64,000 nt of DNA from the NCBI GenBank assembly GCA_020633975.1, contig JACKCR010000002.1:1922001-1986000 (forward strand), given 5' to 3'. The notes below the pieces were generated by a model. The model was given only the letters and a program-made list of their open reading frames with translations. It made no database searches and was not told where the DNA came from. The position numbers were made by a program, and so were the translations under genes. The stretch comes from Candidatus Eiseniibacteriota bacterium (GTDB taxonomy: Bacteria; Eisenbacteria; RBG-16-71-46; CAIMUX01). Below, one piece after another: positions 33,446-42,594 of this stretch (positions are counted from its first letter, which is position 1; the number at the start of each line of letters is the position of its first letter).

Positions 33446-34536
33446 GATTCCTCCTCGCGTTGCAGAATCGGACCGCGCGACTGCGCGGGTTCAGAAGTGG
33501 TTTCAGGAGTCGTAGTCGTCAGAGAGCCCCGGGGACCGTGCAGGGCTCCACAAGAGCGGCGAATGACCAGGTCCCACGGCATCACCCACCGAAGATCGAG
33601 CACCTCTCCCTCCGCGCCGAGCACGTCGAGCAGTCCCGACACCGCGCAGGCACCCAGCTCGTATGCGTCCGTGCGAACGGTCGAGAGGGGTGGAGCGAGG
33701 TACCGCGCGGTCGGGATGTCGTCGAATCCCATCACGCCGACGTCGTCGGGAACGCGCACGCCCCCTTCCGACAAACGGCTGATGAGCCCAATGGCCATGC
33801 CGTCGTTTGCGGCGAACACTGCGGTGGGAGCCGGCCGAAGACGAAGGATGCGGCTCCCTGCTTCGTATCCGGACACTTCGGTGAATGCACCGGTCAGTAC
33901 GAGCCGTTCGTCGGGCTCGATGTCGTGCGCGACGAGTGCGGCCCGGTATCCGCGCAGGCGCTCGTCGCTGTCCGCGTTCCCCATCGGGCCCGCGACGATC
34001 GCGATCCTCTTGTGTCCGAGACGGATCAGATGGGATACCGCGGCGAACGCCCCCTCGTAGTTGGCGATCGACACGGACACCGTTCCCGGCGTCTGAGTGC
34101 GCGGATTGAGCAGCACGAGCGGGAATCGCTTCCGGATCCGATCGACGGCCGATTCGGCTTCGAGGTCCGGAGCCATGAGGATGAACCCGTCCACACGTCC
34201 CGCCATCGCTTTCGCCGCGGAGAGCAAGCCCTCTGCGCTCGAGTGCGAGCTCGAGAGGAGCACCTGAAGCCCCGCGTCGCGGACGGCCTTGTCGATGCCG
34301 CGGATCACTTCGGAGAAGAACTCGCCGAAGATGTCGGGCAGGAGCACGCCGAGAGTTTGGGTACGGCTGTGGATGAGGGAGCGAGCGGAGCCGTTCGGCC
34401 AGTAGTCGAGGCGCTTCGCCGCTTCTGAAACCCGACGTCGAGTTTCATCGCTCACGCGGGCCGTGCCATTCAGGACTCGCGACACCGTCGCAGTCGAGAC
34501 CGCGGCGGCGCGGGCAACGTCTCGGATGGTGGCCAT
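33439..34536 (-). CDS. LacI/GalR-family transcriptional regulator of the glycan locus
   Basis: 365 residues. The N-terminal helix-turn-helix and hinge are canonical (DVARAAAVSTATVSRVLNG, then RVSEAAKRLDYWPNGSARSL), followed by a periplasmic-binding-protein-like sensor domain (about 60-335; LGVLLPDIFGEFFSEVIRG, AVFAANDGMAIG, GVMGFDDIPTARYL). The start is placed at 34536, where the family begins (MATIRDVA); the longer frame from 34632 would start inside the operator. It heads the leftward six-gene operon, overlapping the next gene by seven bases, and faces the GH94 operon across a 285-base promoter region with a LacI-type operator. Oligosaccharides or phosphorolysis products are the likely inducer. 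A Thr-rich C-terminal tail of about 30 residues is extra. Confidence 0.93.
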   Translation of the reverse strand: MATIRDVARAAAVSTATVSRVLNGTARVSDETRRRVSEAAKRLDYWPNGSARSLIHSRTQTLGVLLPDIFGEFFSEVIRGIDKAVRDAGLQVLLSSSHSSAEGLLSAAKAMAGRVDGFILMAPDLEAESAVDRIRKRFPLVLLNPRTQTPGTVSVSIANYEGAFAAVSHLIRLGHKRIAIVAGPMGNADSDERLRGYRAALVAHDIEPDERLVLTGAFTEVSGYEAGSRILRLRPAPTAVFAANDGMAIGLISRLSEGGVRVPDDVGVMGFDDIPTARYLAPPLSTVRTDAYELGACAVSGLLDVLGAEGEVLDLRWVMPWDLVIRRSCGALHGPRGSLTTTTPETTSEPAQSRGPILQREEESC

Positions 34537-34631
34537 GGTCGGCTTCCCAAGAGGCGGAGTTGAGCCCGTGAGATCCGCGTCCGTACGAACCGCCGGGCGG
34601 GTTAAGGCGACCTTCTTGGCCACCTCGAGCA

Positions 34632-34645
34632 TGAAAACGTTTGCA
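34632..34645. promoter_or_regulatory. LacI-family operator in the divergent promoter region
   Basis: TGAAAACGTTTGCA is a near-perfect palindrome about the central CG and fits the LacI/GalR/CcpA consensus TGNAANCGNTTNCA. It lies 96 bases ahead of the LacI start, just downstream of a minus-strand -35 box, where binding would block LacI-operon transcription. It is 63 bases upstream of the rightward promoter. Confidence 0.8.
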
Positions 34646-34660
34646 CGCCACCCCCCAGCT

Positions 34661-34666
34661 TGTCAA
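34661..34666 (-). promoter_or_regulatory. -35 box of the LacI operon promoter
   Basis: On the minus strand these bases read TTGACA, the exact -35 consensus, inside the small palindrome AGCTTGTCAAGCT. The place where a -10 would fall (17 bases on) is the operator and has no clear TATAAT match. Confidence 0.45.
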
Positions 34667-34707
34667 GCTCGTGTGAGCCGATGGTTCACCTTCCGTGCTC
34701 TCCCCCC

Positions 34708-34736
34708 CTTGCGAGGGACGGCTGCGGAGGGCTTAA
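34708..34736 (+). promoter_or_regulatory. candidate promoter of the GH94 operon
   Basis: TTGCGA (34708-34713), a 17-base spacer and CTTAAT (34731-34736), each four of six to consensus. Predicted transcript start near 34743, leaving an 80-base leader before the GTG at 34822. Confidence 0.45.
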
Positions 34737-34821
34737 TCCGCACGTTCCGGTGGAGCCGCCGTGAGAGCCGCGGGGTGCCTCGTTTCTCCGGACCGTCCGG
34801 ATCCGATGGGAGCTGGACAGC

Positions 34822-37800
34822 GTGGCGACTACACCCGCACAGGCGAAGGGCATGTCCGACATCGATCCGCGTCCTCCGTTCCCCTTCTCCCTTGGCCTCG
34901 GCTCGATCACGTATTCACGCGTTCTGGCCTCGGAGCGCTACCGACTCACTCTGAACTCCCAAGTCGGCTCGACGGCGACTCGTGGGTCGTGGCGGATCAG
35001 CCCCGGAGTGAGCCCCGAGTTCGCGTGCACGCTCTACGTCGAGGATCTCGCGACCGGATCGAGCGTACGTCTGTCGGAAACGGATCCCGCTGCGTCCGAG
35101 CGGTGGACGCCGGGCTCGATCATCCGGCAATGGCAGGCACTGGACGCACAGGTCGAGACGGAACGCCTCGTCGACCCGGAGGATTGCGCGGAACTCTTCA
35201 TCGTCCGCGTCACGTGCGCCTCCCCGACTCCTCGCAGCTTCCGCGTCACACTGCTTCGCGACCTGGCTTTCGACCACGCGGATGGATTCGACTCGCATCC
35301 CGTCTTCTCGAAGCTCTTCCTCCAGACCCGCCTGCAGGGTCGGGCGATCTTGGTCTCGAGGCGCCCCCGCTCAGAGATCGAGACCCACCCGAGCCTCGCG
35401 TTCCTGCCGATCCTTCCATCGTCGAGAACACGGGTCGGCCCGGAAGCCTGGTACGACACGGATCGCTCCCGCATTCTCGGCCGGACGCTTCGCTATGATC
35501 GGGACAGCTTCCGCCCAGAGCTCGCGGGAACGTGCGGCAACGTGCTCGATCCGATGCTCGCCGTCTCCATCCTCGTGGAGACACGGGGCAGCGAGACGAC
35601 TACGTGCGGATTCGTCACCGCGGTGGTCGAACGCGATAGCGAGGTCTCGAAGCTCGAGGAGTCCTGGTCGGACCCCCTGCGCCTGGAGCACGCGCGCCGG
35701 GCGGCAGCGGACAGCGTGAAGACTCGCGTCGACGCCTACGGAATCACCTACACGGACTCGGTCGAGCTGGACTCGCTCGGCGCGGCGATCGCTCGGCGGG
35801 AGCCCGCACTTCGCACCACGCGAGCGCCACGGTTTCGGGAGACAGCCCACGCGGCGCGGTCCGAGCAGTCCCGGCTCGCAGCGTTCGGCGTCACCCCTCA
35901 GCGTCCGCTCCTCCTCGCCCGGTGGACCGAATTGACGGACAGCGAGCGGCTCTGGCTCGGGACCGCTCTTCGATACTGGTCGGGCCTCGGGCTCGGCATC
36001 CACGCGGTTCTGATCCACGATGGCGTCCGTCCCGACCTTCCCGACTCGGTTTCGCATGCTTGCCTTCTCTCCACGGAAGTCTCGGCAGAGCTCGCCACGC
36101 TGTTCGACTCGCTGGCGGCCGTGACCCTCCCTGGCGATGCCACATCGGCGAACATCGCGGAGACGACATCCCGGAGCCGGTACGGCAATCCGCCAGTTTC
36201 GGGAGGGGAACGACGCGAACGGGAACTCGCGACACTCCAACACGAGCTGGCCCCGCTTCCCCCACGCTCCCGAGGGAAAGCGCCTGAAGAGACCCTCGAG
36301 TTCGACAACGGATTCGGTGCGTTCGCCGCCGACGGCACGGAGTATCTGATCCGACTCGAACCAGAGTCCGAAGGGCTCCGCCTTCCGCCGCGCCCGTGGA
36401 CGAATGTGCTCGCGAACCGGCGCTTCGGCTGTCTCCTCAGCGAGACGGGAGCCGGCTCCACATGGTTCGAGAACAGCCGAGAGCACCGGATCACGCCGTG
36501 GCGAAACGACCCGGTCCTGGATCCTCACGACGAAGCGTTCTACCTACTCGACGAAGTTTCGGGAGAGCGCGCGAGCGTGTTCCCCGGACCGATCCCGATG
36601 AAGGTCCCGTACGAGGTCCGGCACGGCTTCGGGTACACGACGGTGCGTCATGGGGCTCTCGGGCTCGAGACCGAAGCGGTCACGTTCGTCGCCGAACGCG
36701 AACCCTACAAGGTCACTCGGATCCGGATCCACAACCCGGGACCCGAGGAGCGTCGCGTGTCGGTCATGGGGCTCGCGCGGCTCGTGATGGGGCCGTCCAC
36801 CGGCCTGCCTGAGCGCCACATCGTCACCGAGATCGGTCCGCGATCGCGGGCACTCTTGGCGAGGAATCCTCTCTCCGGTGTGTTCGCCAACTCGACGGCG
36901 TTCGCCACGGCCGTCACGCGGGGAGAGCTCATCGACGCGAGCTACACGTGCGATCTTCGCAGCGCGCTCGGTGACGCTCTGGACCCAGCCGACCCAGCCG
37001 GCCTACGCCAGGACACTCGACTGGACGGAACCTTCGGAGCAGGCCCCATCCCCTGCTTCGCTCAGAAGTTCTGTCTGACCGTTGGGCCCCAACAGGAAGT
37101 GGAAGTCTCCTTCGTTCTCGGTGCGGGAGGGGACGAGACCGAAGCCCTCGCCCTCGCCTCGGGTTTCGCCGATCCCGAGCAGATCGACCGCGAGTTCGAC
37201 CGCGCGCGAGCAGCCTGGAGATCCCTCTTCCGCGGTCTCCAGATAGAAACTCCCTCGAGGGAGCTGGACATTCTGGTCAACGGATGGCTGCCCTACCAAA
37301 CACAGGCCTGCCGCATTTGGGGTCGGTCCGCGTTCTATCAGTCCGGAGGCGCGTACGGATTTCGGGACCAGCTCCAGGACTCGTCCTCGCTGCTCTTCCT
37401 CGACCCGGCCCGCGTTCGTGAGCAGATCTGTCTCCATGCCAGCCATCAGTTCGTCGAAGGGGACGTACTCCACTGGTGGCACCCCCCGGCGGACGTCGGC
37501 ATCCGGACCCGTTTCGTCGACGACCTTCTCTGGCTGCCGCTCGTGACCGGGACCTACATCGAGTTCACGGGAGACGGAGCCGTCTTGAACGAGTCGCTCC
37601 CGTTCCTCGCGGCTCCACTCCTGGAAGACGGAGAAGCCGAAGCGTTCCTCCAGCCGTCACCTGCGGGCAAAGAGGCAACTCTCTACGAACACTGCTGTCT
37701 CGCGATCGACCGATCACTCCACCTGGGTCCGCACGGGCTTCCGCTCTTCGGCGCCGGGGATTGGAACGACGGCATGAACCGCGTCGGGATCGGCGGCACC

Positions 37801-38811
37801 GGAGAGAGTGTCTGGATGGGGTTCTTCCTCGTCTGCGTCTTCGATGCGTTCCTGCCCTACGTCTTGGCGCGAGGGGACTCCGAGCGCGCGGCCCGCTACG
37901 AATCTCACCGTGCACACCTGGTGTCTGCGCTCAACACCACCGGCTGGGACGGTGACTGGTACAAGCGGGGCTACTACGACGACGGCGCACCGCTGGGATC
38001 GAAGGAGAGCGACGAGTGCAAGATCGACGCTCTCGCACAAGCCTGGGCCGTCCTCTCGGGAGTCACTCCCCCGGACCGCGCACGAAACGCAATGAGCGCA
38101 GCTGAAGAACAGCTCGTGTCGGAACGAGACGGAATCATCCGGCTCCTCGCGCCCGCCTTCGAGAACTCGAAGCACGACCCCGGCTACATCAAGGGATATG
38201 TCGCAGGCGTGCGTGAGAACGGCGGGCAGTATACCCACGCCGCACTCTGGTTCATCCGAGCGCTCGCCAAGCAGGGGCGGACCGACCGCGTCTCGACCCT
38301 GCTCGAGATGATCGGGCCGATCCACCACACTCGTGACGCCCGGGAGGTCGAGCGCTACCAACTCGAGCCGTACGTCGTCGCGGCGGACATCTATGGAGTC
38401 GATCCCCATGTCGGGCGCGGGGGCTGGTCCTGGTACACCGGCTCGTCCGGCTGGATGTCCCGCGTGGTCACCGAGTCGCTGCTCGGGCTCTCCGTTCGTG
38501 ACGGGCGCGAACTCCGGATTGCTCCCGTCGTCCCCGCCGAGTGGCCCGGCTTCACGGTTCGGTACGAACCGATCGGTAGTCGATCGACCTATGTCATCGA
38601 AGTGGTGAACTCCGCCCGAACGGATGGCGATTCTGTTCCCGGCGCGGTGATCGACGTCGAGAGCAGCACGCTGGAGACGCGAATCGAGGACGGCGTGGGA
38701 ACAATCCTACTGACGACCGGCGGCGCAACGAACGGGCACGCGATGGAACAGGGCGCACCGAAGCAGAATGTGACGCACCACGTACGCGTGACAATGGGGG
38801 CGATCCGCTGA
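34822..38811 (+). CDS. GH94 phosphorylase, probable 1,2-beta-oligoglucan phosphorylase
   Basis: 1329 residues without signal peptide or membrane helices, hence cytoplasmic. The whole protein corresponds to the C-terminal half of cyclic beta-1,2-glucan synthases (NdvB/ChvB): an N-terminal beta-sandwich region (about 15-300), a second GH94 supersandwich (about 490-800; FDNGFGAFAADGTEYLI, PWTNVLANRRFG), and the (alpha/alpha)6 phosphorylase barrel (about 830-1230) with the catalytic general acid Asp983 in GAGDWNDGMNRVG, RGYYDDGAPLGS, DPGYIKGY, RENGGQYTHAALW and GRGGWSWYTGSSGWM. The GT84 synthase and membrane parts are absent. Stand-alone forms phosphorolyse sophoro-oligosaccharides to glucose 1-phosphate. 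The GTG at 34822 follows GGGAGC; the ATG at 34852 is the alternative. The stop overlaps the GH1 start (TGATG). Other GH94 specificities are less likely given the NdvB-like motifs. Confidence 0.9.
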   Translation: MATTPAQAKGMSDIDPRPPFPFSLGLGSITYSRVLASERYRLTLNSQVGSTATRGSWRISPGVSPEFACTLYVEDLATGSSVRLSETDPAASERWTPGSIIRQWQALDAQVETERLVDPEDCAELFIVRVTCASPTPRSFRVTLLRDLAFDHADGFDSHPVFSKLFLQTRLQGRAILVSRRPRSEIETHPSLAFLPILPSSRTRVGPEAWYDTDRSRILGRTLRYDRDSFRPELAGTCGNVLDPMLAVSILVETRGSETTTCGFVTAVVERDSEVSKLEESWSDPLRLEHARRAAADSVKTRVDAYGITYTDSVELDSLGAAIARREPALRTTRAPRFRETAHAARSEQSRLAAFGVTPQRPLLLARWTELTDSERLWLGTALRYWSGLGLGIHAVLIHDGVRPDLPDSVSHACLLSTEVSAELATLFDSLAAVTLPGDATSANIAETTSRSRYGNPPVSGGERRERELATLQHELAPLPPRSRGKAPEETLEFDNGFGAFAADGTEYLIRLEPESEGLRLPPRPWTNVLANRRFGCLLSETGAGSTWFENSREHRITPWRNDPVLDPHDEAFYLLDEVSGERASVFPGPIPMKVPYEVRHGFGYTTVRHGALGLETEAVTFVAEREPYKVTRIRIHNPGPEERRVSVMGLARLVMGPSTGLPERHIVTEIGPRSRALLARNPLSGVFANSTAFATAVTRGELIDASYTCDLRSALGDALDPADPAGLRQDTRLDGTFGAGPIPCFAQKFCLTVGPQQEVEVSFVLGAGGDETEALALASGFADPEQIDREFDRARAAWRSLFRGLQIETPSRELDILVNGWLPYQTQACRIWGRSAFYQSGGAYGFRDQLQDSSSLLFLDPARVREQICLHASHQFVEGDVLHWWHPPADVGIRTRFVDDLLWLPLVTGTYIEFTGDGAVLNESLPFLAAPLLEDGEAEAFLQPSPAGKEATLYEHCCLAIDRSLHLGPHGLPLFGAGDWNDGMNRVGIGGTGESVWMGFFLVCVFDAFLPYVLARGDSERAARYESHRAHLVSALNTTGWDGDWYKRGYYDDGAPLGSKESDECKIDALAQAWAVLSGVTPPDRARNAMSAAEEQLVSERDGIIRLLAPAFENSKHDPGYIKGYVAGVRENGGQYTHAALWFIRALAKQGRTDRVSTLLEMIGPIHHTRDAREVERYQLEPYVVAADIYGVDPHVGRGGWSWYTGSSGWMSRVVTESLLGLSVRDGRELRIAPVVPAEWPGFTVRYEPIGSRSTYVIEVVNSARTDGDSVPGAVIDVESSTLETRIEDGVGTILLTTGGATNGHAMEQGAPKQNVTHHVRVTMGAIR

Positions 38812-40208
38812 TGAAGGATCAGAACATCACCGGAACCGACCGATCGACGAGCAGGAACGGGGCGTTCCCGCCTGGGTTTCTCTGGGGCGCCGCCACCTCC
38901 GCCTACCAGATCGAAGGCTCCCCGCTCGCGGACGGTGCGGGCCCGAGTACCTGGCACCGGTTCTCCCACACTCCCGGCCGAACTCATGAAGGCGAAACCG
39001 GCGACGTCGCATGCGATCACTACCGTCGCTGGGAAGCCGACCTCGAGATCATGTCGGAACTCGGACTCGGCGCCTACCGGTTCAGCATCTCCTGGTCTCG
39101 CGTCCTGCCCCAGGGCACGGGGAAGGTGAACGAAAAGGGGCTGGACTTCTATCGGCGGCTCGTCGACGGACTCCTCGCGCGAAACATCGTACCGTGCGTC
39201 ACGCTCTATCACTGGGACCTGCCAGCCGCGCTCGACGACCGCGGAGGCTGGCTCAACCCGGACATCGCCGGCTGGTTCGCCGACTACTGCGCGGTGATCG
39301 CACGGGCACTTTCGGACCGCGTCTCCATGTTCGCAACGATCAACGAGCCCTGGGTCGTGGCCGACGCCGGATACCTTTTCGGTGTCCACGCACCCGGCCA
39401 CGCCAACCGGTACGAGTTCCCGATCGCCGTCCATCAACTACTCCGCGCGCACGGCGCCGGAGTGCAGGCCCTCCGCACGAACGGCGCGAAGGAGGTCGGG
39501 CTGGTCGTCAACCTCGAGCCGAAGTATCCAGCGTCGAACGCCGTGGCCGACCTGGACGCGGCGGAGCGGGCCGACCACTACATGAACCGGCTCTTCCTCG
39601 ATCCCGCCCTGCGTGGCCACTACCCCGAGCGACTCGACGAGATCTTCGGCGACGCCTGGCCCCATGCGCGGGCAGACCTCTCCACGGTGCAGACCGAACT
39701 CGACTTCCTCGGTATCAACTACTACACGCGAAGTGTGGTGAAGGACGACCCTTCCGCCTATCCAACCGGAGCCAGGCCGGTTGGGCAGACTAGGGCCGCT
39801 CACATGACGACCGGGTGGGAGGTCTACCCCGACGCACTCACGCGGGTTCTCACCTGGGTGACCGAACGCTACGGCCGACTTCCACTCTACATCACGGAGA
39901 ACGGGGCAGCGTTTTACGATCCCCCGTGTGCGGAAGAGGGACGCGTCTCGGATCCGCTGCGCTGCGCGAACTACCGGAGTCACATCACAGCGGTACGCCG
40001 AGCGATCGAAGAGGGCGCAGACGTCCGCGGGTACTTCGCCTGGTCGCTTCTTGACAACTACGAGTGGGCTGCTGGGTACTCGATGCGGTTCGGCATCGTC
40101 CACGTCGACTTCGCGACGCAGGAAAGGACGATCAAGGACAGTGGACATCTCTACCGAGAGATCATCGCAAGCCATGGAGGCATCCTCGATGGAGACTCGA
40201 GCGCGTGA
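38811..40208 (+). CDS. GH1 beta-glucosidase
   Basis: 465 residues, no signal peptide, a complete TIM-barrel family 1 glycosidase. The N-terminal signature FLWGAATSAYQIEG, the TLYHWDLP block, the acid/base Glu179 in TINEPW, NYYTRSVV, and the nucleophile Glu363 in LYITENGAAF are all present, as is the Trp pair near the C-terminus (FAWSLLDNYEWAAGY). It should cleave terminal beta-glucosyl residues from short oligosaccharides such as sophorose, cellobiose or others; GH1 sequence alone does not fix linkage. The start codon overlaps the GH94 stop by one base, so the two are translated together, placing phosphorylase and glucosidase in the same compartment on the same substrates. Confidence 0.95.
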   Translation: MKDQNITGTDRSTSRNGAFPPGFLWGAATSAYQIEGSPLADGAGPSTWHRFSHTPGRTHEGETGDVACDHYRRWEADLEIMSELGLGAYRFSISWSRVLPQGTGKVNEKGLDFYRRLVDGLLARNIVPCVTLYHWDLPAALDDRGGWLNPDIAGWFADYCAVIARALSDRVSMFATINEPWVVADAGYLFGVHAPGHANRYEFPIAVHQLLRAHGAGVQALRTNGAKEVGLVVNLEPKYPASNAVADLDAAERADHYMNRLFLDPALRGHYPERLDEIFGDAWPHARADLSTVQTELDFLGINYYTRSVVKDDPSAYPTGARPVGQTRAAHMTTGWEVYPDALTRVLTWVTERYGRLPLYITENGAAFYDPPCAEEGRVSDPLRCANYRSHITAVRRAIEEGADVRGYFAWSLLDNYEWAAGYSMRFGIVHVDFATQERTIKDSGHLYREIIASHGGILDGDSSA

Positions 40209-40239
40209 CCGGACGGCACGGGACTGGACGTCTAGAGCG

Positions 40240-41031
40240 CTAACGCCCCTGGACGGCCCCGTCGTCGCGGACGCCATCCAGCGCATCTTCGCTGCCCCTC
40301 ACCTGGAGGTCCGCTGCGTGCTTCAGGAGAGCCGGCCGGACCACCCCAGTCCAGATCTCGTATCCCGTCCCGTTCATGTGCAGCCGATCGGCCAGGAAGA
40401 TGTCCTCTCTCGGTGTTCCATCTTCACTCCGCATCGGCGTCGCAATGTCGAGGAAGTGGAGGAGCGGAGACTCTTCGCAGGCCGCAGCCAGGAGCCGGTT
40501 CGCCTCCTGGACGTCCGCCCACTCGTGCCAACGCGCGCCGCTCGGCTTCACCGAGAGAACGAAGACACGGCACTCGGGAAGTGTCTCGTGGATCCGCTCG
40601 TTCACCGCGTGGAACGCCTCCAGCACGTCCTCCGGCGCGACGCCGAAATCGATGTCGTTGTCCCCTTCGTAGAGGAGGATCGCGCTCGGGTGGAGTGGCA
40701 GGACGAGTCGATCGAGGTAGGTGTAGACGTCGTACATCGTGCTTCCGCCGAAGCCTCGCGGGACGACCGGGAACGGAGCGAGATCCTTCGTGAGCGACGA
40801 CCACATCCGCATGCTCGAGCTGCCGACGCAGACGATCGCTGGGTCGGGCGGCGACACCGCATAGGCATCGGCTTCGAGGGCCGCGACTTCCGCTTCCATC
40901 CGAGCCGGATCCGGGTACTTCCCCTGTGGGAGTCGCTCGGCAGCGGCGACATGAACCGCGACCGCCATAGCGACGCCGAGACAAACCACACGCAAGGCCT
41001 GCTGCAAGGTCCGTCGACGCCATGCGGACAT
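40240..41031 (-). CDS. secreted SGNH/GDSL-family hydrolase, antisense within the operon
   Basis: 263 residues with a signal peptide (RRRTLQQALRVVCLGVAMAV, cleavage at VAAAE). The SGNH blocks are in order: block I VCVGSSSMRMW (nucleophile Ser), block II GFGGSTM (Gly), block III EGDNDI (Asn), block V DRLHMNGTGY (Asp and His). Such enzymes remove acyl or phosphodiester-linked substituents from glycans or lipids; here deacylation of substituted glucans (for example succinylated or acetylated cyclic glucans) is an attractive inference. It is on the minus strand between the GH1 and second GH144 genes, convergent with GH1 (31-base gap), and its 5' end overlaps the presumed 5' end of the GH144 gene. 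The ATG at 41031 gives a proper signal peptide but a weak ribosome site. Confidence 0.83.
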   Translation of the reverse strand: MSAWRRRTLQQALRVVCLGVAMAVAVHVAAAERLPQGKYPDPARMEAEVAALEADAYAVSPPDPAIVCVGSSSMRMWSSLTKDLAPFPVVPRGFGGSTMYDVYTYLDRLVLPLHPSAILLYEGDNDIDFGVAPEDVLEAFHAVNERIHETLPECRVFVLSVKPSGARWHEWADVQEANRLLAAACEESPLLHFLDIATPMRSEDGTPREDIFLADRLHMNGTGYEIWTGVVRPALLKHAADLQVRGSEDALDGVRDDGAVQGR

Positions 41032-42594
41032 CGATTCCCGTCTCGTTCCTCGGCACGCTTCGGTCATCTCAGTCTCTCCCGTCTCGTTCTCGGTCTCACC
41101 GTCATTGCCGCGATCCTCGCCGGCTGTGGCGCGCCGCGAACGGAGTCGAGGAAAGAGAGTGCGCCCCCACAGCCTCTCCATGAAACCGTTTTCTTGGACT
41201 CCCTCGAGGCCAAGACCTTCCGGTTCTTCTGGGATCACACGGCTCCAGAAAGCGGCCTCTCCCCCGACAGGTATCCGACCGAGTCGTTCGTGAGCGTCGC
41301 CGCCTCGGGCTTCGCGCTCACCGCGTACCCGATCGGGGCGGAACGAGGCTATGTGACGCGGGAGCAAGCGGCGGAACGAGTCCGGAGCGCGCTCGACTAC
41401 TTCCTCCAAGCGCCCCAAGGCGACACTCCTGCCGGCACGATCGGCTACCGCGGGTTCTTCTACCACTTTCTCCATCCGGAAGACGGCACCCGCTTCGAGA
41501 CGGTAGAGCTGTCGACCGTCGACACCGCGCTCTTCCTCGCCGGCGCGCTCTTCTGCCAGTCCTACTTCGACGGACCGAGTGAGACGGAGCGAGAGATCCG
41601 TGCATTGGCCGACTCGCTCTACTTCCGGGTCGAGTGGGACTGGGCTACCCCTCGTCCTCCTCTCGTATCTCACGGTTGGAAGCCGGAGGAAGGCCACCTC
41701 CCCTACGACTGGGGCGGCTACAGCGAGGCCTCGATCCTGTACGTCCTCGCGCTTGCCTCCCCGACCCACCCGATCCCAGCGAACTGCTGGGAGGACGGTT
41801 GGACCCAGGGGTACAACTGGGGCTCTTACTACGGACAGGAGCACCTCGGCTTCTCTCCCCTCTTCGGTCACCAGTACAGCCATGTCTGGATCGACTTCCG
41901 CGGAATCCAGGATCGCTACATGCGGGCGAAGGGGATCGACTACTTCGAGAACTCACGACGTGCCGTGCTCGCGCAACGTGCGTATGCCATCGAGAACCCG
42001 AACCAGTGGGTCGGCTACGGCGAGCGGATGTGGGGACTCACGGCATGCGATGGTCCGCTCCACACCGAGCAGACCGTCCTCGGAACGCCACGCCAGTTCG
42101 AGACCTACTGGGCGCGCGGTGCCTCGTTCACCTATGTCAACGACGACGGGACGATCGCACCCACGGCGATGGCGGCATCCCTGCCCTTCGCGCCCGAGGT
42201 CGTCGTACCGGACCTTCTCGCCATGTACGAGGATCACCCTCACGTCTGGTCCGACTACGGCTTCCTCGATGCCTTCAACCCGTCCTTCGACTTCGAGATC
42301 CCGGTTCAGCACGGGCGGGTCGTCCCTGGCAGGGGCTGGGTCGACACCGACTACCTCGGCATCGACCAGGGCCCGATCGTCGCAATGATCGAGAACTACC
42401 GGACCGGCCTCGTCTGGGAGTACATGAAACGCAATCCCCACATCGTCCGCGGACTGAGGGCGGCCGGGTTCACGGGCGGATGGTTAGAGGAGGCGGCGAG
42501 CGGTTCGGGGGCTGCGAGAGAGCCCGGCGGACCGAAAGACCCGAGGTCACCGGGAGAGCCCGGAACGCCGGTACCGACGGGAGATGGGCGATGA
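40951..42594 (+). CDS. lipoprotein GH144-type glucanase (second paralogue)
   Basis: 547 residues as drawn. A hydrophobic stretch and lipobox (LTVIAAILAGC, Cys59) put the enzyme in the periplasm or on a membrane. The catalytic domain (about 75-500) shares the blocks of the exported paralogue: KTFRFFWDHTAPESGLSPD, STVDTALFLAGALF, FGHQYSHVWIDFR, YFENSRRAV, and TDYLGIDQGPIVAMIENY. No FlgD-like tail; it ends in a Pro/Gly-rich stretch. The 5' end is doubtful: the only in-frame start is the ATG at 40951, giving a leader of 58 residues without ribosome site and lying antisense to the SGNH gene. An ATG at 41022 in another frame would give a normal-length leader if one base were lost or gained before about 41060. 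Its stop overlaps the next start (ATGA at 42591). Confidence 0.85.
   Translation: MNRDRHSDAETNHTQGLLQGPSTPCGHRFPSRSSARFGHLSLSRLVLGLTVIAAILAGCGAPRTESRKESAPPQPLHETVFLDSLEAKTFRFFWDHTAPESGLSPDRYPTESFVSVAASGFALTAYPIGAERGYVTREQAAERVRSALDYFLQAPQGDTPAGTIGYRGFFYHFLHPEDGTRFETVELSTVDTALFLAGALFCQSYFDGPSETEREIRALADSLYFRVEWDWATPRPPLVSHGWKPEEGHLPYDWGGYSEASILYVLALASPTHPIPANCWEDGWTQGYNWGSYYGQEHLGFSPLFGHQYSHVWIDFRGIQDRYMRAKGIDYFENSRRAVLAQRAYAIENPNQWVGYGERMWGLTACDGPLHTEQTVLGTPRQFETYWARGASFTYVNDDGTIAPTAMAASLPFAPEVVVPDLLAMYEDHPHVWSDYGFLDAFNPSFDFEIPVQHGRVVPGRGWVDTDYLGIDQGPIVAMIENYRTGLVWEYMKRNPHIVRGLRAAGFTGGWLEEAASGSGAAREPGGPKDPRSPGEPGTPVPTGDGR

Noticed and set aside
34822-38811. Cyclic beta-1,2-glucan synthase
   Set aside because: The protein matches only the C-terminal half of NdvB/ChvB; the glycosyltransferase domain and membrane helices needed for synthesis are absent.
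41180-41194. Second LacI-type operator (TGAAACCGTTTTCT)
   Set aside because: The half-sites are separated by an extra base, breaking the central CG symmetry, and the site lies inside the coding sequence of the second GH144 gene.
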